A stretch of 14,156 bases of DNA, taken from NCBI GenBank assembly GCA_031274845.1, contig JAISPN010000175.1:1-14156 (forward strand), written 5' to 3'. Shown piece after piece: positions 1-6,771 of the stretch; position 1 is the first letter of the stretch, and each line of letters opens with the position of its first letter. The notes beneath the pieces were generated by a model. That model was not told where the DNA came from. It was given only the letters and a program-made list of their open reading frames with translations, and did not search any database. Made by a program: the position numbers and the translations under genes. This stretch comes from Acidobacteriaceae bacterium (lineage in GTDB: Bacteria; Acidobacteriota; Vicinamibacteria; Vicinamibacterales; CAVVIG01).

Positions 1-371
1 GCTCTTCGCGAGAACGTACGCTCGTCGATGGGGCGAATACTCCATCGTGGGTCGGGGGTGTGCGCCATCTTGTCGAGATAGTGCAGCGATACGTTGATGA
101 TCCGTCGCGCGACCTGAACCGGCTCTCGGAGGTGCTCAGTACATTCGTACGCGGCTCGGGAGCGAAGCGGCTTGGCTTTATCGCCGACGCGCTTGCCAGA
201 GACGAGGACGGCGAGTTGCAAGGGCGACTCCGCGAGATCAGCGATCTCGCATCGCGATTCGCAAAATCTGGCGTCGTGAAACTTGATCCCTCGCTTCACG
301 GTCGTGGACGGATGAATACACAGTGGGGGCTCTGGGTAAACACGACCATTGGCCGCCGGGATCACACATGA
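1..371 (+). CDS. abiEi: AbiEi-family type IV antitoxin, C-terminal part (5' end outside window)
   Basis: The reading frame is open to the left edge (first full codon at base 3) and ends with TGA at 369-371, so this is the C-terminal part of a longer protein; a GTG at 60 is internal and not the start. The visible 122 codons contain an ERTLVDG stretch followed by a helical segment and end in DPSLHGRG...WGLWVN, which matches the end of AbiEi antitoxins (the 'LIDCLDRP' region and the terminal 'LDP...RG...WGLxIN' pattern). AbiEi proteins have an N-terminal winged helix that binds the operon promoter and a C-terminal domain that neutralises the toxin; only the latter is visible here. The stop lies 13 nt before the AbiEii toxin start, the classic antitoxin-then-toxin order. 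Identity rests on motif recall and on the neighbour, which is unambiguous. Confidence 0.85.
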   Translation, partial: SSRERTLVDGANTPSWVGGVRHLVEIVQRYVDDPSRDLNRLSEVLSTFVRGSGAKRLGFIADALARDEDGELQGRLREISDLASRFAKSGVVKLDPSLHGRGRMNTQWGLWVNTTIGRRDHT

Positions 372-384
372 CGAGGACGATCTC

Positions 385-1599
385 ATGATCAGCAAACAGG
401 ACGTGCTCGAACGGGCACACGAGTGGAACCTTCGCCCGGAGGTGGTCGAGAAGGATTACGTCCTGGGGTGGGTGCTTGCGGCGACGACGCACCTCCCGGC
501 CATCGGTGACCACTGGGTGTTGAAGGGCGGCACCTGCGTGAAGAAGTGCTTCTTCGAAACCTACCGGTTTTCAGAGGATCTCGACTTCACGCTACTTCCC
601 ACCGCAGGCTACACCGAAGTGCAGATCGCAGAATCGCTACGCACACTCGCCCGCCGGACAGAAGAGATCAGCGGCATTCGCTTTCACCCCGGTCACTTCA
701 CAGTCAAACCCCGTCGAGACAAATTCGGCCGCATGACATTCGAGGGACGGCTGGGCTATCAAGGGCCACTCGCGCGCTCAACGTGGCCGCGCATCCTGTT
801 CGACATCACGCAACACGAGCCTGTGCTCACCACAACGGTGCGGCGCGGCGTGCTCCACCCGTATCCGGACACACTCCCGCCAGACACGGGAATCGTCACG
901 TATTCATTCGAGGAATTACTCGCAGAAAAGACTCGTGCACTATACGAACGCACTCGCCCACGCGACCTCTATGATGTCGTGTACATCCTCGACAACCTCA
1001 CGAAACCACTCGACCGCACATTGGTCAAACGTGTTTTCGAGCAAAAGTGCACGTTCAAGGCGTTCACACCACCAACAGCGAACGGGATCATTGCCCGCGT
1101 CAAAAACGCTGAAGAACTCCGCGCTGATTGGAACGACATGTTGGCGCATCAGCTCCCGTACATCGCGCCCATCGATGGCGCGATTCAGCGACTTGGCCCC
1201 GCACTCGCCTGGTTGACCGTCGAGGAACCCGGCGCGCTCGTCGCCACCTCCGCCGAGCGGCCCATGGCTCCGATCACCACAAGCAGCGATCAGATCATCG
1301 CGCCGGCCCAATGCCGTGGAGGCATCACGGAACTACTCCGGTTTGCCGGCTCGAACCGGCTCCTTCTCTCGTTTGATTACAGTGGGAAGCCGCGACTGGT
1401 TGAACCGTATTCGCTTCGTTGGGCTAAATCGACTGGCCATCTGAATCTGTATGCGTGGGAAATTGCCAGTGGCCAGATCAAAGGCTTCACAACGGAAAAG
1501 ATGTCGAACGTGGAGATTGTCCAGCAGACATTCACGCCACGATTCAAGATTGAACTGGGCACTCCCGACACCATCTCTCATGGGGTGTGGCGGCCGTGA
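385..1599 (+). CDS. abiEii: AbiEii/AbiGii-family nucleotidyltransferase toxin with WYL-like C-terminal domain
   Basis: This is a 404-residue type IV toxin of the DUF1814 nucleotidyltransferase fold. Family members transfer nucleotides to cellular RNA (tRNA in studied homologues) and arrest growth or abort phage infection. Visible motifs: K47-G-G-T50 and R61-F-S-E-D-L-D67 (the G-G-T and D-x-D metal site), then EELLAEKTRAL and a RPRDLYD stretch near residue 200 that form the later conserved motifs. The last 100 residues (about 300-400) are a separate domain with LLLSFDYSGKPRLVEPYSL, an LYAWE strand and TFTPRFKIEL, which resembles the WYL ligand-sensing fold. The start ATG at 385 is preceded by GAGGA at 373-377 with a 7-nt spacer; an upstream in-frame TTG at 349 would overlap the antitoxin gene and has no such site. 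No frameshift or lost key residue is seen, so the toxin looks intact. Confidence 0.92.
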   Translation: MISKQDVLERAHEWNLRPEVVEKDYVLGWVLAATTHLPAIGDHWVLKGGTCVKKCFFETYRFSEDLDFTLLPTAGYTEVQIAESLRTLARRTEEISGIRFHPGHFTVKPRRDKFGRMTFEGRLGYQGPLARSTWPRILFDITQHEPVLTTTVRRGVLHPYPDTLPPDTGIVTYSFEELLAEKTRALYERTRPRDLYDVVYILDNLTKPLDRTLVKRVFEQKCTFKAFTPPTANGIIARVKNAEELRADWNDMLAHQLPYIAPIDGAIQRLGPALAWLTVEEPGALVATSAERPMAPITTSSDQIIAPAQCRGGITELLRFAGSNRLLLSFDYSGKPRLVEPYSLRWAKSTGHLNLYAWEIASGQIKGFTTEKMSNVEIVQQTFTPRFKIELGTPDTISHGVWRP

Positions 1600-1642
1600 G
1601 CTGACACGCCGCTTGAGATGGCCGTGCCGTAGCCGCTTGCGT

Positions 1643-1648
1643 TATGCT
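1643..1648 (+). promoter_or_regulatory. Possible -10 box for sodC (TATGCT)
   Basis: TATGCT lies 41 bp before the sodC start, a plausible position for a -10 element. No good -35 hexamer is found 16-18 bp upstream; TTGAGA at 1613-1618 is 24 bp away, which is too far. GGAGGAG occurs twice downstream (1661-1667 and 1678-1684); only the second is placed to act as a ribosome binding site. Confidence 0.25.
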
Positions 1649-1689
1649 CTTTCCAAAGTTGGAGGAGCATCCGCTCCGGAGGAGTCACG

Positions 1690-2217
1690 ATGAAACGCAT
1701 GTTAACGGCAGCGGCGGTGAGCGCTGGACTGGCGGGTTGGATGGCGGCATCGGTTGCGGCGCAAGCGCCGGCGCCGCTGAAGGTGGAACTAAAGAACGGG
1801 CAGGGGCAGTCGATCGGCACCGCGACGCTCTCGAGCATGATGAACATGGTGCACATCTCGCTCGATGTCCATGGGCTCACGCCGGGACAGCACGCGATCC
1901 ACATTCACGCGACGCCCACCTGCGAGGGTCCGGCGTTCACCTCGGCGGGTGGACATTTCAACCCGGACGGCAAAAAGCACGGCTCGCAGAACCCTGAAGG
2001 GCCGCACGCGGGCGACATGCCGAACTTCACCGTCGGCGCGGACGGCACCTCGAAGGCGATGGTCATGGCGAGCAACATCACCCTGGACTCGGGCCCCCAC
2101 TCGGTGTTCGCCAATGGCGGCACCGCGATCGTGATTCATGCCGGGCCGGATGACATGAAAACAGATCCCGCTGGCGCGGCTGGCGATCGCATCGCCTGCG
2201 GCGTCATCAAGAAATAA
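1690..2217 (+). CDS. sodC: Exported Cu/Zn superoxide dismutase
   Basis: This 175-residue protein converts superoxide to hydrogen peroxide and oxygen in the periplasm or outside the cell. Residues 1-25 form a signal peptide (KR, then a hydrophobic core ending in VAAQA). All metal ligands of the family can be placed: copper H71, H73 and H150 with bridging H89; zinc H97, H106 and D109. C78 and C170 form the expected disulfide pair, and R167 sits where the family has its substrate-guiding arginine. A methionine-rich stretch (SSMMNM) sits before the copper site. The ATG at 1690 follows a strong GGAGGAG (1678-1684) with a 5-nt spacer. It appears to be a single-gene unit: it starts 90 bp after the toxin gene and a strong stem-loop follows it. 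Length and ligands are complete, so activity is expected. Confidence 0.95.
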   Translation: MKRMLTAAAVSAGLAGWMAASVAAQAPAPLKVELKNGQGQSIGTATLSSMMNMVHISLDVHGLTPGQHAIHIHATPTCEGPAFTSAGGHFNPDGKKHGSQNPEGPHAGDMPNFTVGADGTSKAMVMASNITLDSGPHSVFANGGTAIVIHAGPDDMKTDPAGAAGDRIACGVIKK

Positions 2218-2233
2218 CCGTCAGCAGCCTATC

Positions 2234-2264
2234 GACTGGTGCGGGGAATCGCCTCGCACCAGTC
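2234..2264 (+). terminator. Strong stem-loop downstream of sodC, no T-tract
   Basis: GACTGGTGCG (2234-2243) and CGCACCAGTC (2255-2264) are perfect complements. The stem extends inward by two G-C pairs and one G-T pair, giving 13 bp around the 5-nt loop AATCG. It starts 16 bp after the sodC stop, where a terminator or mRNA 3'-end stabiliser would sit. The following bases (ACGCTCGCC) contain no T-run, so it is not a textbook intrinsic terminator. Confidence 0.55.
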
Positions 2265-2363
2265 ACGCTCGCCTCGCCTTACCTCGCTCCTCACCTCAAT
2301 TTTCGCGTTCGTGGTTCGCCGGGCACATTGCTCCCGCGCACGATTCATGATTGCATCTTCACC

Positions 2364-3488
2364 ATGAGCGACTCGCGATACCCGGCCGCGCGTGCCGTCG
2401 CGCCCAAGGTGCGCCAGCACTTCCTGCGGCACTTGGCGCGTCACGGCGCGAGCCATCGCGTCTCGCACGTGCCGCCCGCGGCAGACATCGAAGCAATGGT
2501 CGATGCCGCGTTCTGGGCCAGCCTGCGCCGCGAGGAAGGCTACGTGCCGCGGCTCTCGATTGCGCTGGTCGATCCGGCCACCATCGCCCAGCCGATGTAC
2601 TTCGCGCAGGCGTTACCACCAGCCCCGACGGCGCTTGCCAAGATGGCGCCCGCGGTTGAACGCCCAGGCATCCACCTTGGTGTCTGGCGCGTCGACGACG
2701 AGATGAGGGTGTGGGGCACGCTGCACGATGTGCCCGACACGGCGCCGGTCATCGAAGTCGCTTCGCCGGGACTGCTGGTCGTCAAACATCACCGGCGCGA
2801 CGGCAGCAAGTTCGTCAACGTCGCCGTGCTCGAAGGCGATCAGGTGAAGATCATCGTCGAGAACGCGTCGGCGATTCCCGAGTGTCCGGAGATGCTGTCG
2901 TCACTGCGTGGCGCCGACGGCACGCCCAGTCTTCCGCACATCAACATCCTCATCGATCTGGCCGTGTCGATGCGCGCGCACGGACGCGGCGGCACGCTGC
3001 TCGTCGTCCCCTCGACCGGCACCTGGATGAAATCGATCCTGCGGCCGATTCCCTATGCCGTCCATCCGCCGTTCAACGCGCTGGCCGATCTCATGCGGCG
3101 TCCCGCGGAAGAGCGGCTGGCGCGCGAGTGGCAGGAAGAGACCGAAGACATCGTGGCGGCCCTCGCGGGACTCACCGCCGTTGATGGCGCCACGATCATC
3201 AACGATCGGTTCGAGTTGCTCGCGTTCGGCGCGAAGCTCACGCGCGGCGACGGCTACCCGACCGTCGAAGAAGCCACGGTCACTGAACCCATCGACGGGA
3301 GCGACGCGGCGGTCGTGCATCCCAGCCGGCTCGGCGGCACACGACATCTCTCGGCGACGCAGTTCGTCCACGATCAACCGGGATCGCTCGCGCTCGTCGC
3401 CTCGCAAGACGGACGCTTTACGGTGTTCTCCTGGTCGACGCGCGAGCGCCGCGTGCATGCGCGCCGCGTCGAAGCGCTTCTTCTGTAG
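2364..3488 (+). CDS. Diadenylate-cyclase-like protein with DACNV-type N-terminal sensor region
   Basis: This is a 374-residue soluble protein. The C-terminal 110 residues look like a DisA_N (DAC) nucleotide cyclase fold: V-D274-G275-A276 followed by a beta strand, then G324-G-T-R327-H328-L329-S-A331, and LALVAS347-Q-D-G before the final strand. In proven diadenylate cyclases the two signatures are DGA and RHR; the first is intact here, but the third position of the second is Leu instead of Arg. The N-terminal two thirds (with RGGTLLVVPS, IPYAVHPPFNALADL and nearby segments) resembles the putative sensor domain called DACNV that is found attached to such cyclase domains. There are no membrane segments. 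The ATG at 2364 was chosen over an in-frame TTG at 2328 because it begins the conserved part; neither has a clear ribosome binding site. Only 16 nt separate its stop from the next gene, so the two are probably cotranscribed. The family assignment is from recall of motifs; whether it makes c-di-AMP, another dinucleotide or nothing cannot be told. Confidence 0.75.
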   Translation: MSDSRYPAARAVAPKVRQHFLRHLARHGASHRVSHVPPAADIEAMVDAAFWASLRREEGYVPRLSIALVDPATIAQPMYFAQALPPAPTALAKMAPAVERPGIHLGVWRVDDEMRVWGTLHDVPDTAPVIEVASPGLLVVKHHRRDGSKFVNVAVLEGDQVKIIVENASAIPECPEMLSSLRGADGTPSLPHINILIDLAVSMRAHGRGGTLLVVPSTGTWMKSILRPIPYAVHPPFNALADLMRRPAEERLAREWQEETEDIVAALAGLTAVDGATIINDRFELLAFGAKLTRGDGYPTVEEATVTEPIDGSDAAVVHPSRLGGTRHLSATQFVHDQPGSLALVASQDGRFTVFSWSTRERRVHARRVEALLL

Positions 3489-3504
3489 GAGTAAAATCGC
3501 ACGC

Positions 3505-4236
3505 ATGCTCCCGACGACGAGCGAGACGACGGCCGATGTGCAGGGCGCCATCACGTCACGCGGTTTTGCGTTCGTACACGGCGCGGCGATGCGCGAGATG
3601 TTCGCGAGCGCGGGCACACTCACCGACTGGGACACCTTTCGCGACAGTTGGAATCGTCTTGAGCTCGACACCTACATGGCCGACGGCGGGCGGTACCGGC
3701 GGCGGCGTCACGCTACGTTCAGCGCAGTGGCCGGTGGCCCAATCGTGCAGGCGCCGCACCAACCGCACTTCCAGTCCCTCGACTACAACCCGATCCACGG
3801 CGGGATCGAGCGCTGGTTCGAACCGATTGAACCGTTGGTCGTGGACGGCGCCAGCCTGCAAACCGTGCTGGGCTATTGCCGCCGGCTCTTCGATGTGCTC
3901 GTCACTACGCCAACCGACTGGCACATCGAGGTACACCAATTCAGGATTGAAGCACGGCCGAACGAACAGGGACGGCCAACGCCGGAAGGCTTGCACCGCG
4001 ACGGGGTCGACTATGTGCTCGTCCTGCTGATTCAACGGCGCAACATCGCAAGCGGCGTCACGGCGATTCACGCGCTCGATGGGCGCATGCTCGGTCAGTT
4101 CACGTTGACGGAACCGTTTGACGTCGCGCTCGTCGACGATACGCGCGTCGCGCACGGCGTCACCCCTGTCGAATCGCTCCCCCCGCACGAACCCGCGTAT
4201 CGCGACGTGCTGGTGGTGACATTTCGCCGGTCGTAA
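3505..4236 (+). CDS. 2-oxoglutarate/Fe(II)-dependent dioxygenase (2OG-Fe_Oxy_2, amino acid hydroxylase type)
   Basis: This 243-residue protein belongs to the 2OG-Fe_Oxy_2 group, whose characterised members (such as Bacillus L-isoleucine 4-hydroxylase) hydroxylate free amino acids while decarboxylating 2-oxoglutarate. The iron triad is visible as H164-x-D166 (GLHRDGVDYV) and H217 (DDTRVAHGV); R233 in AYRDVLVVTFRR is the expected 2-oxoglutarate binding arginine. The N-terminal half has the family's Y/R-rich segment (LDTYMADGGRYRRRRHATF) and SLDYNPIHGG. The ATG at 3505 lies 13 nt after an AGGAG (3487-3491) that overlaps the stop of the upstream gene; the spacer is long, so initiation may be helped by translational coupling. 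The gene ends 25 bp before a strong bidirectional stem-loop. Substrate unknown. Confidence 0.88.
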   Translation: MLPTTSETTADVQGAITSRGFAFVHGAAMREMFASAGTLTDWDTFRDSWNRLELDTYMADGGRYRRRRHATFSAVAGGPIVQAPHQPHFQSLDYNPIHGGIERWFEPIEPLVVDGASLQTVLGYCRRLFDVLVTTPTDWHIEVHQFRIEARPNEQGRPTPEGLHRDGVDYVLVLLIQRRNIASGVTAIHALDGRMLGQFTLTEPFDVALVDDTRVAHGVTPVESLPPHEPAYRDVLVVTFRRS

Positions 4237-4260
4237 CAACTTCCGCGACAACGACAACGC

Positions 4261-4309
4261 CTCACAAAAAAAGAGGGACGGGTTTGTTCAACCCGCCCCT
4301 CTTTGTGAG
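4261..4309. terminator. Bidirectional intrinsic terminator between convergent genes
   Basis: Arms AAAGAGGGACGGGTT (4270-4284) and AACCCGCCCCTCTTT (4290-4304) pair over 15 bp with one A-C mismatch around the loop TGTTC. Flanking CTCAC (4261-4265) and GTGAG (4305-4309) can extend the helix past a short A bulge. On the minus strand the stem is followed by seven Ts, a full intrinsic terminator for the quinoprotein gene ending at 4333. On the plus strand it follows the dioxygenase gene, with a shorter CTCTTT tail. Confidence 0.85.
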
Positions 4310-4332
4310 CGTACACGAAATGCGCGATCGCG

Positions 4333-6384
4333 CTAGTTCCCGAGTCGATACGCGACGACTTCCCCGCTGTAGCCCGGACCAGAAATGGAGACGGTGATGT
4401 ACTGCTTGCCGCCAGCCATGTAGGTCATCGGCGAACCGGTCTGCGGCGCCGCCATGTAGACCGCGCCGACTTCCTTGCCGGTCGCCTTGTCGTACGCGCG
4501 GAGCATCGCGCCACGCTGACCATTCGGCGCGGTGAAGAAGCCACCTTCGCCCGCAATGACCAACGTCTTCGTCGTCAACACGCCGATACGCCCCTGACGT
4601 CCGGTCCGTGGAATCTCCACGCCCTTGAGCGCCGGATTGTTCTTGATGTTGTCCGCCGTCTCGCCGTGCGCAATCTGCCACACGAGTTCGCCCTTGTTCA
4701 GATCGAGCGCGGTAATGCGCGCGTAGGGCGGTTTGAGCAAGGGAAGCCCTTGCACGGTCAGGCCGCCGCCACCTTCGCCATCGCCACCCGCCGCCGCACC
4801 GCCACCGCCGCGTCCGCCAGACGGAGGAGCCGCATTGGGATTACGCGCCGTGCCCTGGATGTAATCCATGTCCGAACGCGAACCATCCGACTTCACGAGC
4901 CCCAGCGACTGCACGCCGGAGTTCGAGAAGATGTAGAAGAAGTTGGTCTCCGGATCGAGCGAGCCCCCCTGCCAGTTGGCGCCACCGGTGACGACCGGCG
5001 ACACGAGCGTGCCGAGCGGACCCGGCCAGGTGCTGACGACCGGCGGCGTGAAGTACGGCCCCATCTTGTAGTTGCTCGCAATGCGCTTGGCTTCCTCGCG
5101 CAAGGCTGGCGTGAAGTCGATCAGGTCGTCTTCAGTGACGCCCATGCGCTCGAAGGGTGGCGGCTTGGTGACGTACGGCTGCGTCGGCGAATACCACTCA
5201 CCGGGCACGTCGCCTTTCGGCACCGGACGCTCCTCGATCGGCCACACGGGTTGACCGTTCGTGCGATCGAACACGTAGACCCACCCCTGCTTGGTCGCCT
5301 GAGCAATCGCCTTCACCGCGCGGCCATTCACGTTGATGTCCGCGAGAATCGGCGCGCACGGAATGTCGTTGTCCCACATCCCGTGGTGGACCAACTGGTA
5401 GTGCCACTTCCGCTTGCCGGTCTTGACGTCGAGCGCGACGAGCGACTCGCCGAAGAGACCATTGCCCGGACGGTGACCACCGTAGTAGTCGCCCGTGGGC
5501 AGTTCGACCGGCACATAAATCAGCCCGAGTTCCGGGTCCGCCGTCATCTGCGCCCACGACCCGGTGTTGCCGGTGTAGGACCACGAGTCCTTCTCCCACG
5601 TGTCGTTGCCGAACTCACCCGGCAGCGGAATCGTGTGGAAAATCCACAGGCGTTTGCCGGTCTTCGCGTCGTAGCCGCGGACGTACCCCTTCTGGTTCGT
5701 CTTGCTCTTGGGAATGCCACCCGCCAGGTGCGCCGCGCCGATGATGATCACGTCGTTCACGATGATCGGCGCGGAGTGCAAACCAATCTCACCCGAGATG
5801 AGATCCATCTGCTGGTCGTCTTCGAGCTTGAGATCGACGAGGCCGTTTCTGCCGAAGCCCTTGACCGTCTCGCCCGTCTTCGCATCGAGCGCGACCATCT
5901 GGTAGCCCGGGGTCACGTAGATGATGCGAGAGTCGTTGCGGCCGTCGGTCCAATAGGCCACGCCGCGTCCAGACAACTGACGGGGCGCCGCTTCGCCGCG
6001 CTTCCCCTCGTTCTCGCTGTGCATCCACAGCATCTCGCCGGTCACGGCGTCAACCGCCGCAACGGCGCGACGCGTCCCGCCGGTGAAGTAGAGCACGTTC
6101 TTCACCATGAGCGGCGTGGTTTGCAGGTTGAATTCCGGCCGCGGCCCGAGCTTGTCGGTCTTGAAGCGCCACGCGACTTCGAGCTTGTTGAAATTGCCAG
6201 CGTTGACTTGATCGAGCGGTGAATAGCGGGTGCTCTTCAAATCGCCGCCGTACGTCTGCCATTCGCCATTTTGGGTGCCATACACCACAGGCGCTTGACC
6301 TGTGGCGGGCATCGTGCCCCACAGCAGCAGCGCGCCGAGTGACGCCAACGGAGCGGCCCAGCGCCAGGTACGTCGAATCATCAT
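4333..6384 (-). CDS. Secreted PQQ-type quinoprotein dehydrogenase (beta-propeller, glucose-dehydrogenase-like)
   Basis: This 683-residue protein is an eight-bladed PQQ-dehydrogenase propeller. Residues 1-30 are a signal peptide (RR-rich start, hydrophobic core, ending ATGQA), so it acts outside the inner membrane, passing electrons from an alcohol or sugar to the respiratory chain. Repeated DAKTGE/DVKTGK and W-motif strands mark the blades. HHGMWD338NDIP...ILADI and TK365QGWVYVFDRTNGQPVW match membrane glucose dehydrogenase around its catalytic Asp and PQQ-binding Lys, with the same 27-residue spacing as Asp466-Lys493 of the E. coli enzyme. A Gly/Ala-rich insert occupies residues 523-541. There is no cytochrome c domain and no N-terminal transmembrane bundle. 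The start ATG at 6384 (not the one at 6381) has GGAGG at 6395-6399, spacer 10. No PQQ synthesis gene is nearby. Many acidobacterial relatives are thought to lack the cofactor, so substrate and even activity are open. Confidence 0.88.
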   Translation of the reverse strand: MMIRRTWRWAAPLASLGALLLWGTMPATGQAPVVYGTQNGEWQTYGGDLKSTRYSPLDQVNAGNFNKLEVAWRFKTDKLGPRPEFNLQTTPLMVKNVLYFTGGTRRAVAAVDAVTGEMLWMHSENEGKRGEAAPRQLSGRGVAYWTDGRNDSRIIYVTPGYQMVALDAKTGETVKGFGRNGLVDLKLEDDQQMDLISGEIGLHSAPIIVNDVIIIGAAHLAGGIPKSKTNQKGYVRGYDAKTGKRLWIFHTIPLPGEFGNDTWEKDSWSYTGNTGSWAQMTADPELGLIYVPVELPTGDYYGGHRPGNGLFGESLVALDVKTGKRKWHYQLVHHGMWDNDIPCAPILADINVNGRAVKAIAQATKQGWVYVFDRTNGQPVWPIEERPVPKGDVPGEWYSPTQPYVTKPPPFERMGVTEDDLIDFTPALREEAKRIASNYKMGPYFTPPVVSTWPGPLGTLVSPVVTGGANWQGGSLDPETNFFYIFSNSGVQSLGLVKSDGSRSDMDYIQGTARNPNAAPPSGGRGGGGAAAGGDGEGGGGLTVQGLPLLKPPYARITALDLNKGELVWQIAHGETADNIKNNPALKGVEIPRTGRQGRIGVLTTKTLVIAGEGGFFTAPNGQRGAMLRAYDKATGKEVGAVYMAAPQTGSPMTYMAGGKQYITVSISGPGYSGEVVAYRLGN

Positions 6385-6447
6385 TGCGTTCGTTCCTCCA
6401 GAACAACCGGCCGGTCACGCATTCGCCTCCGGTCCGGGTGGCGCCAC

Positions 6448-6455
6448 ATTGTATA
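6448..6455 (-). promoter_or_regulatory. Possible -10 box of the quinoprotein gene
   Basis: Read on the minus strand, this is TATACAAT, close to the -10 consensus, about 64 bp ahead of the start codon. The -35 region is poor (TTCCTA about 16-18 bp upstream). The predicted leader contains the 10-bp palindrome ACCGGCCGGT (6406-6415) and the GGAGG ribosome binding site. Confidence 0.35.
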
Positions 6456-6503
6456 GGACGCTTGGAGCAGATAGGAAGGACGAAGCCGCTCGCCGCGCGT
6501 GCG

Positions 6504-6512
6504 TGTTAAACT
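6504..6512 (+). promoter_or_regulatory. Possible extended -10 box of tRNA-His
   Basis: TG-T-TAAACT has the form of an extended -10 element and lies 35 bp before the mature tRNA start, leaving a leader of roughly 28-29 nt. No recognisable -35 hexamer is present, as is common with extended -10 promoters in GC-rich DNA. Confidence 0.35.
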
Positions 6513-6547
6513 TTGAGTTCGGCTCACGCCAAAATCCCGTCCCGTAC

Positions 6548-6624
6548 GGTGGATGTAGCTCAAGGGTTAGAGCGCCGGTCTGTGGCACCGGAGGCTGCGG
6601 GTTCAATTCCCGTCATCCACCCCA
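6548..6624 (+). tRNA. tRNA-His (GTG)
   Basis: The cloverleaf folds completely. The acceptor stem has eight pairs, including the extra G-1:C73 pair (6548 with 6621) that is the histidine identity mark. The anticodon stem CCGGT/ACCGG encloses the loop CTGTGGC, with anticodon GTG at 6582-6584. The T arm contains GGTTCAATTCC. The 3' CCA (6622-6624) is encoded in the DNA. Confidence 0.97.
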
Positions 6625-6671
6625 CTTCTCGCAACATCATCGACTGGCCAGACGCTGGCCCAGCGCTCAAG

Positions 6672-6720
6672 GTGCGCGCCGCGCGTGCTCGACGGCGAGA
6701 TCCTCGCGCGCGGCACGCAC
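6672..6720 (+). other. Long GC-rich stem-loop between tRNA-His and pckG
   Basis: GTGCGCGCCGCGCG (6672-6685) pairs with CGCGCGGCACGCAC (6707-6720) over 14 positions with one mismatch. The 21-nt loop contains a second small hairpin, CTCG-ACGG-CGAG (6688-6699). No T-tract follows. It lies 47 bp after tRNA-His and 10 bp before a TAATCT box that could be the pckG -10. It could end tRNA-His transcription or act in pckG control. Confidence 0.5.
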
Positions 6721-6726
6721 GGCCGA

Positions 6727-6735
6727 TGATAATCT
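6727..6735 (+). promoter_or_regulatory. Possible extended -10 box of pckG
   Basis: TG-A-TAATCT has extended -10 form and ends 36 bp before the pckG start, giving a short leader. The upstream DNA is the GC-rich stem-loop at 6672-6720, so no -35 hexamer is visible. Confidence 0.35.
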
Positions 6736-6771
6736 CCCCCCAGGTTCACCTCATTCAACGCGAGCATTCAC

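Noticed and set aside
349..384. Upstream TTG start for the AbiEii toxin
   Set aside because: The ATG at 385 has GAGGA at the right distance and begins the conserved sequence; the TTG lies within the antitoxin gene.
1613..1648. TTGAGA as -35 partner of TATGCT before sodC
   Set aside because: The spacer would be 24 bp, outside the working range.
4666..6222. 518-residue plus-strand frame over the quinoprotein gene
   Set aside because: Arg/His/Val-rich composition typical of antisense to a GC-rich gene; the minus-strand gene has signal peptide, motifs and ribosome binding site.
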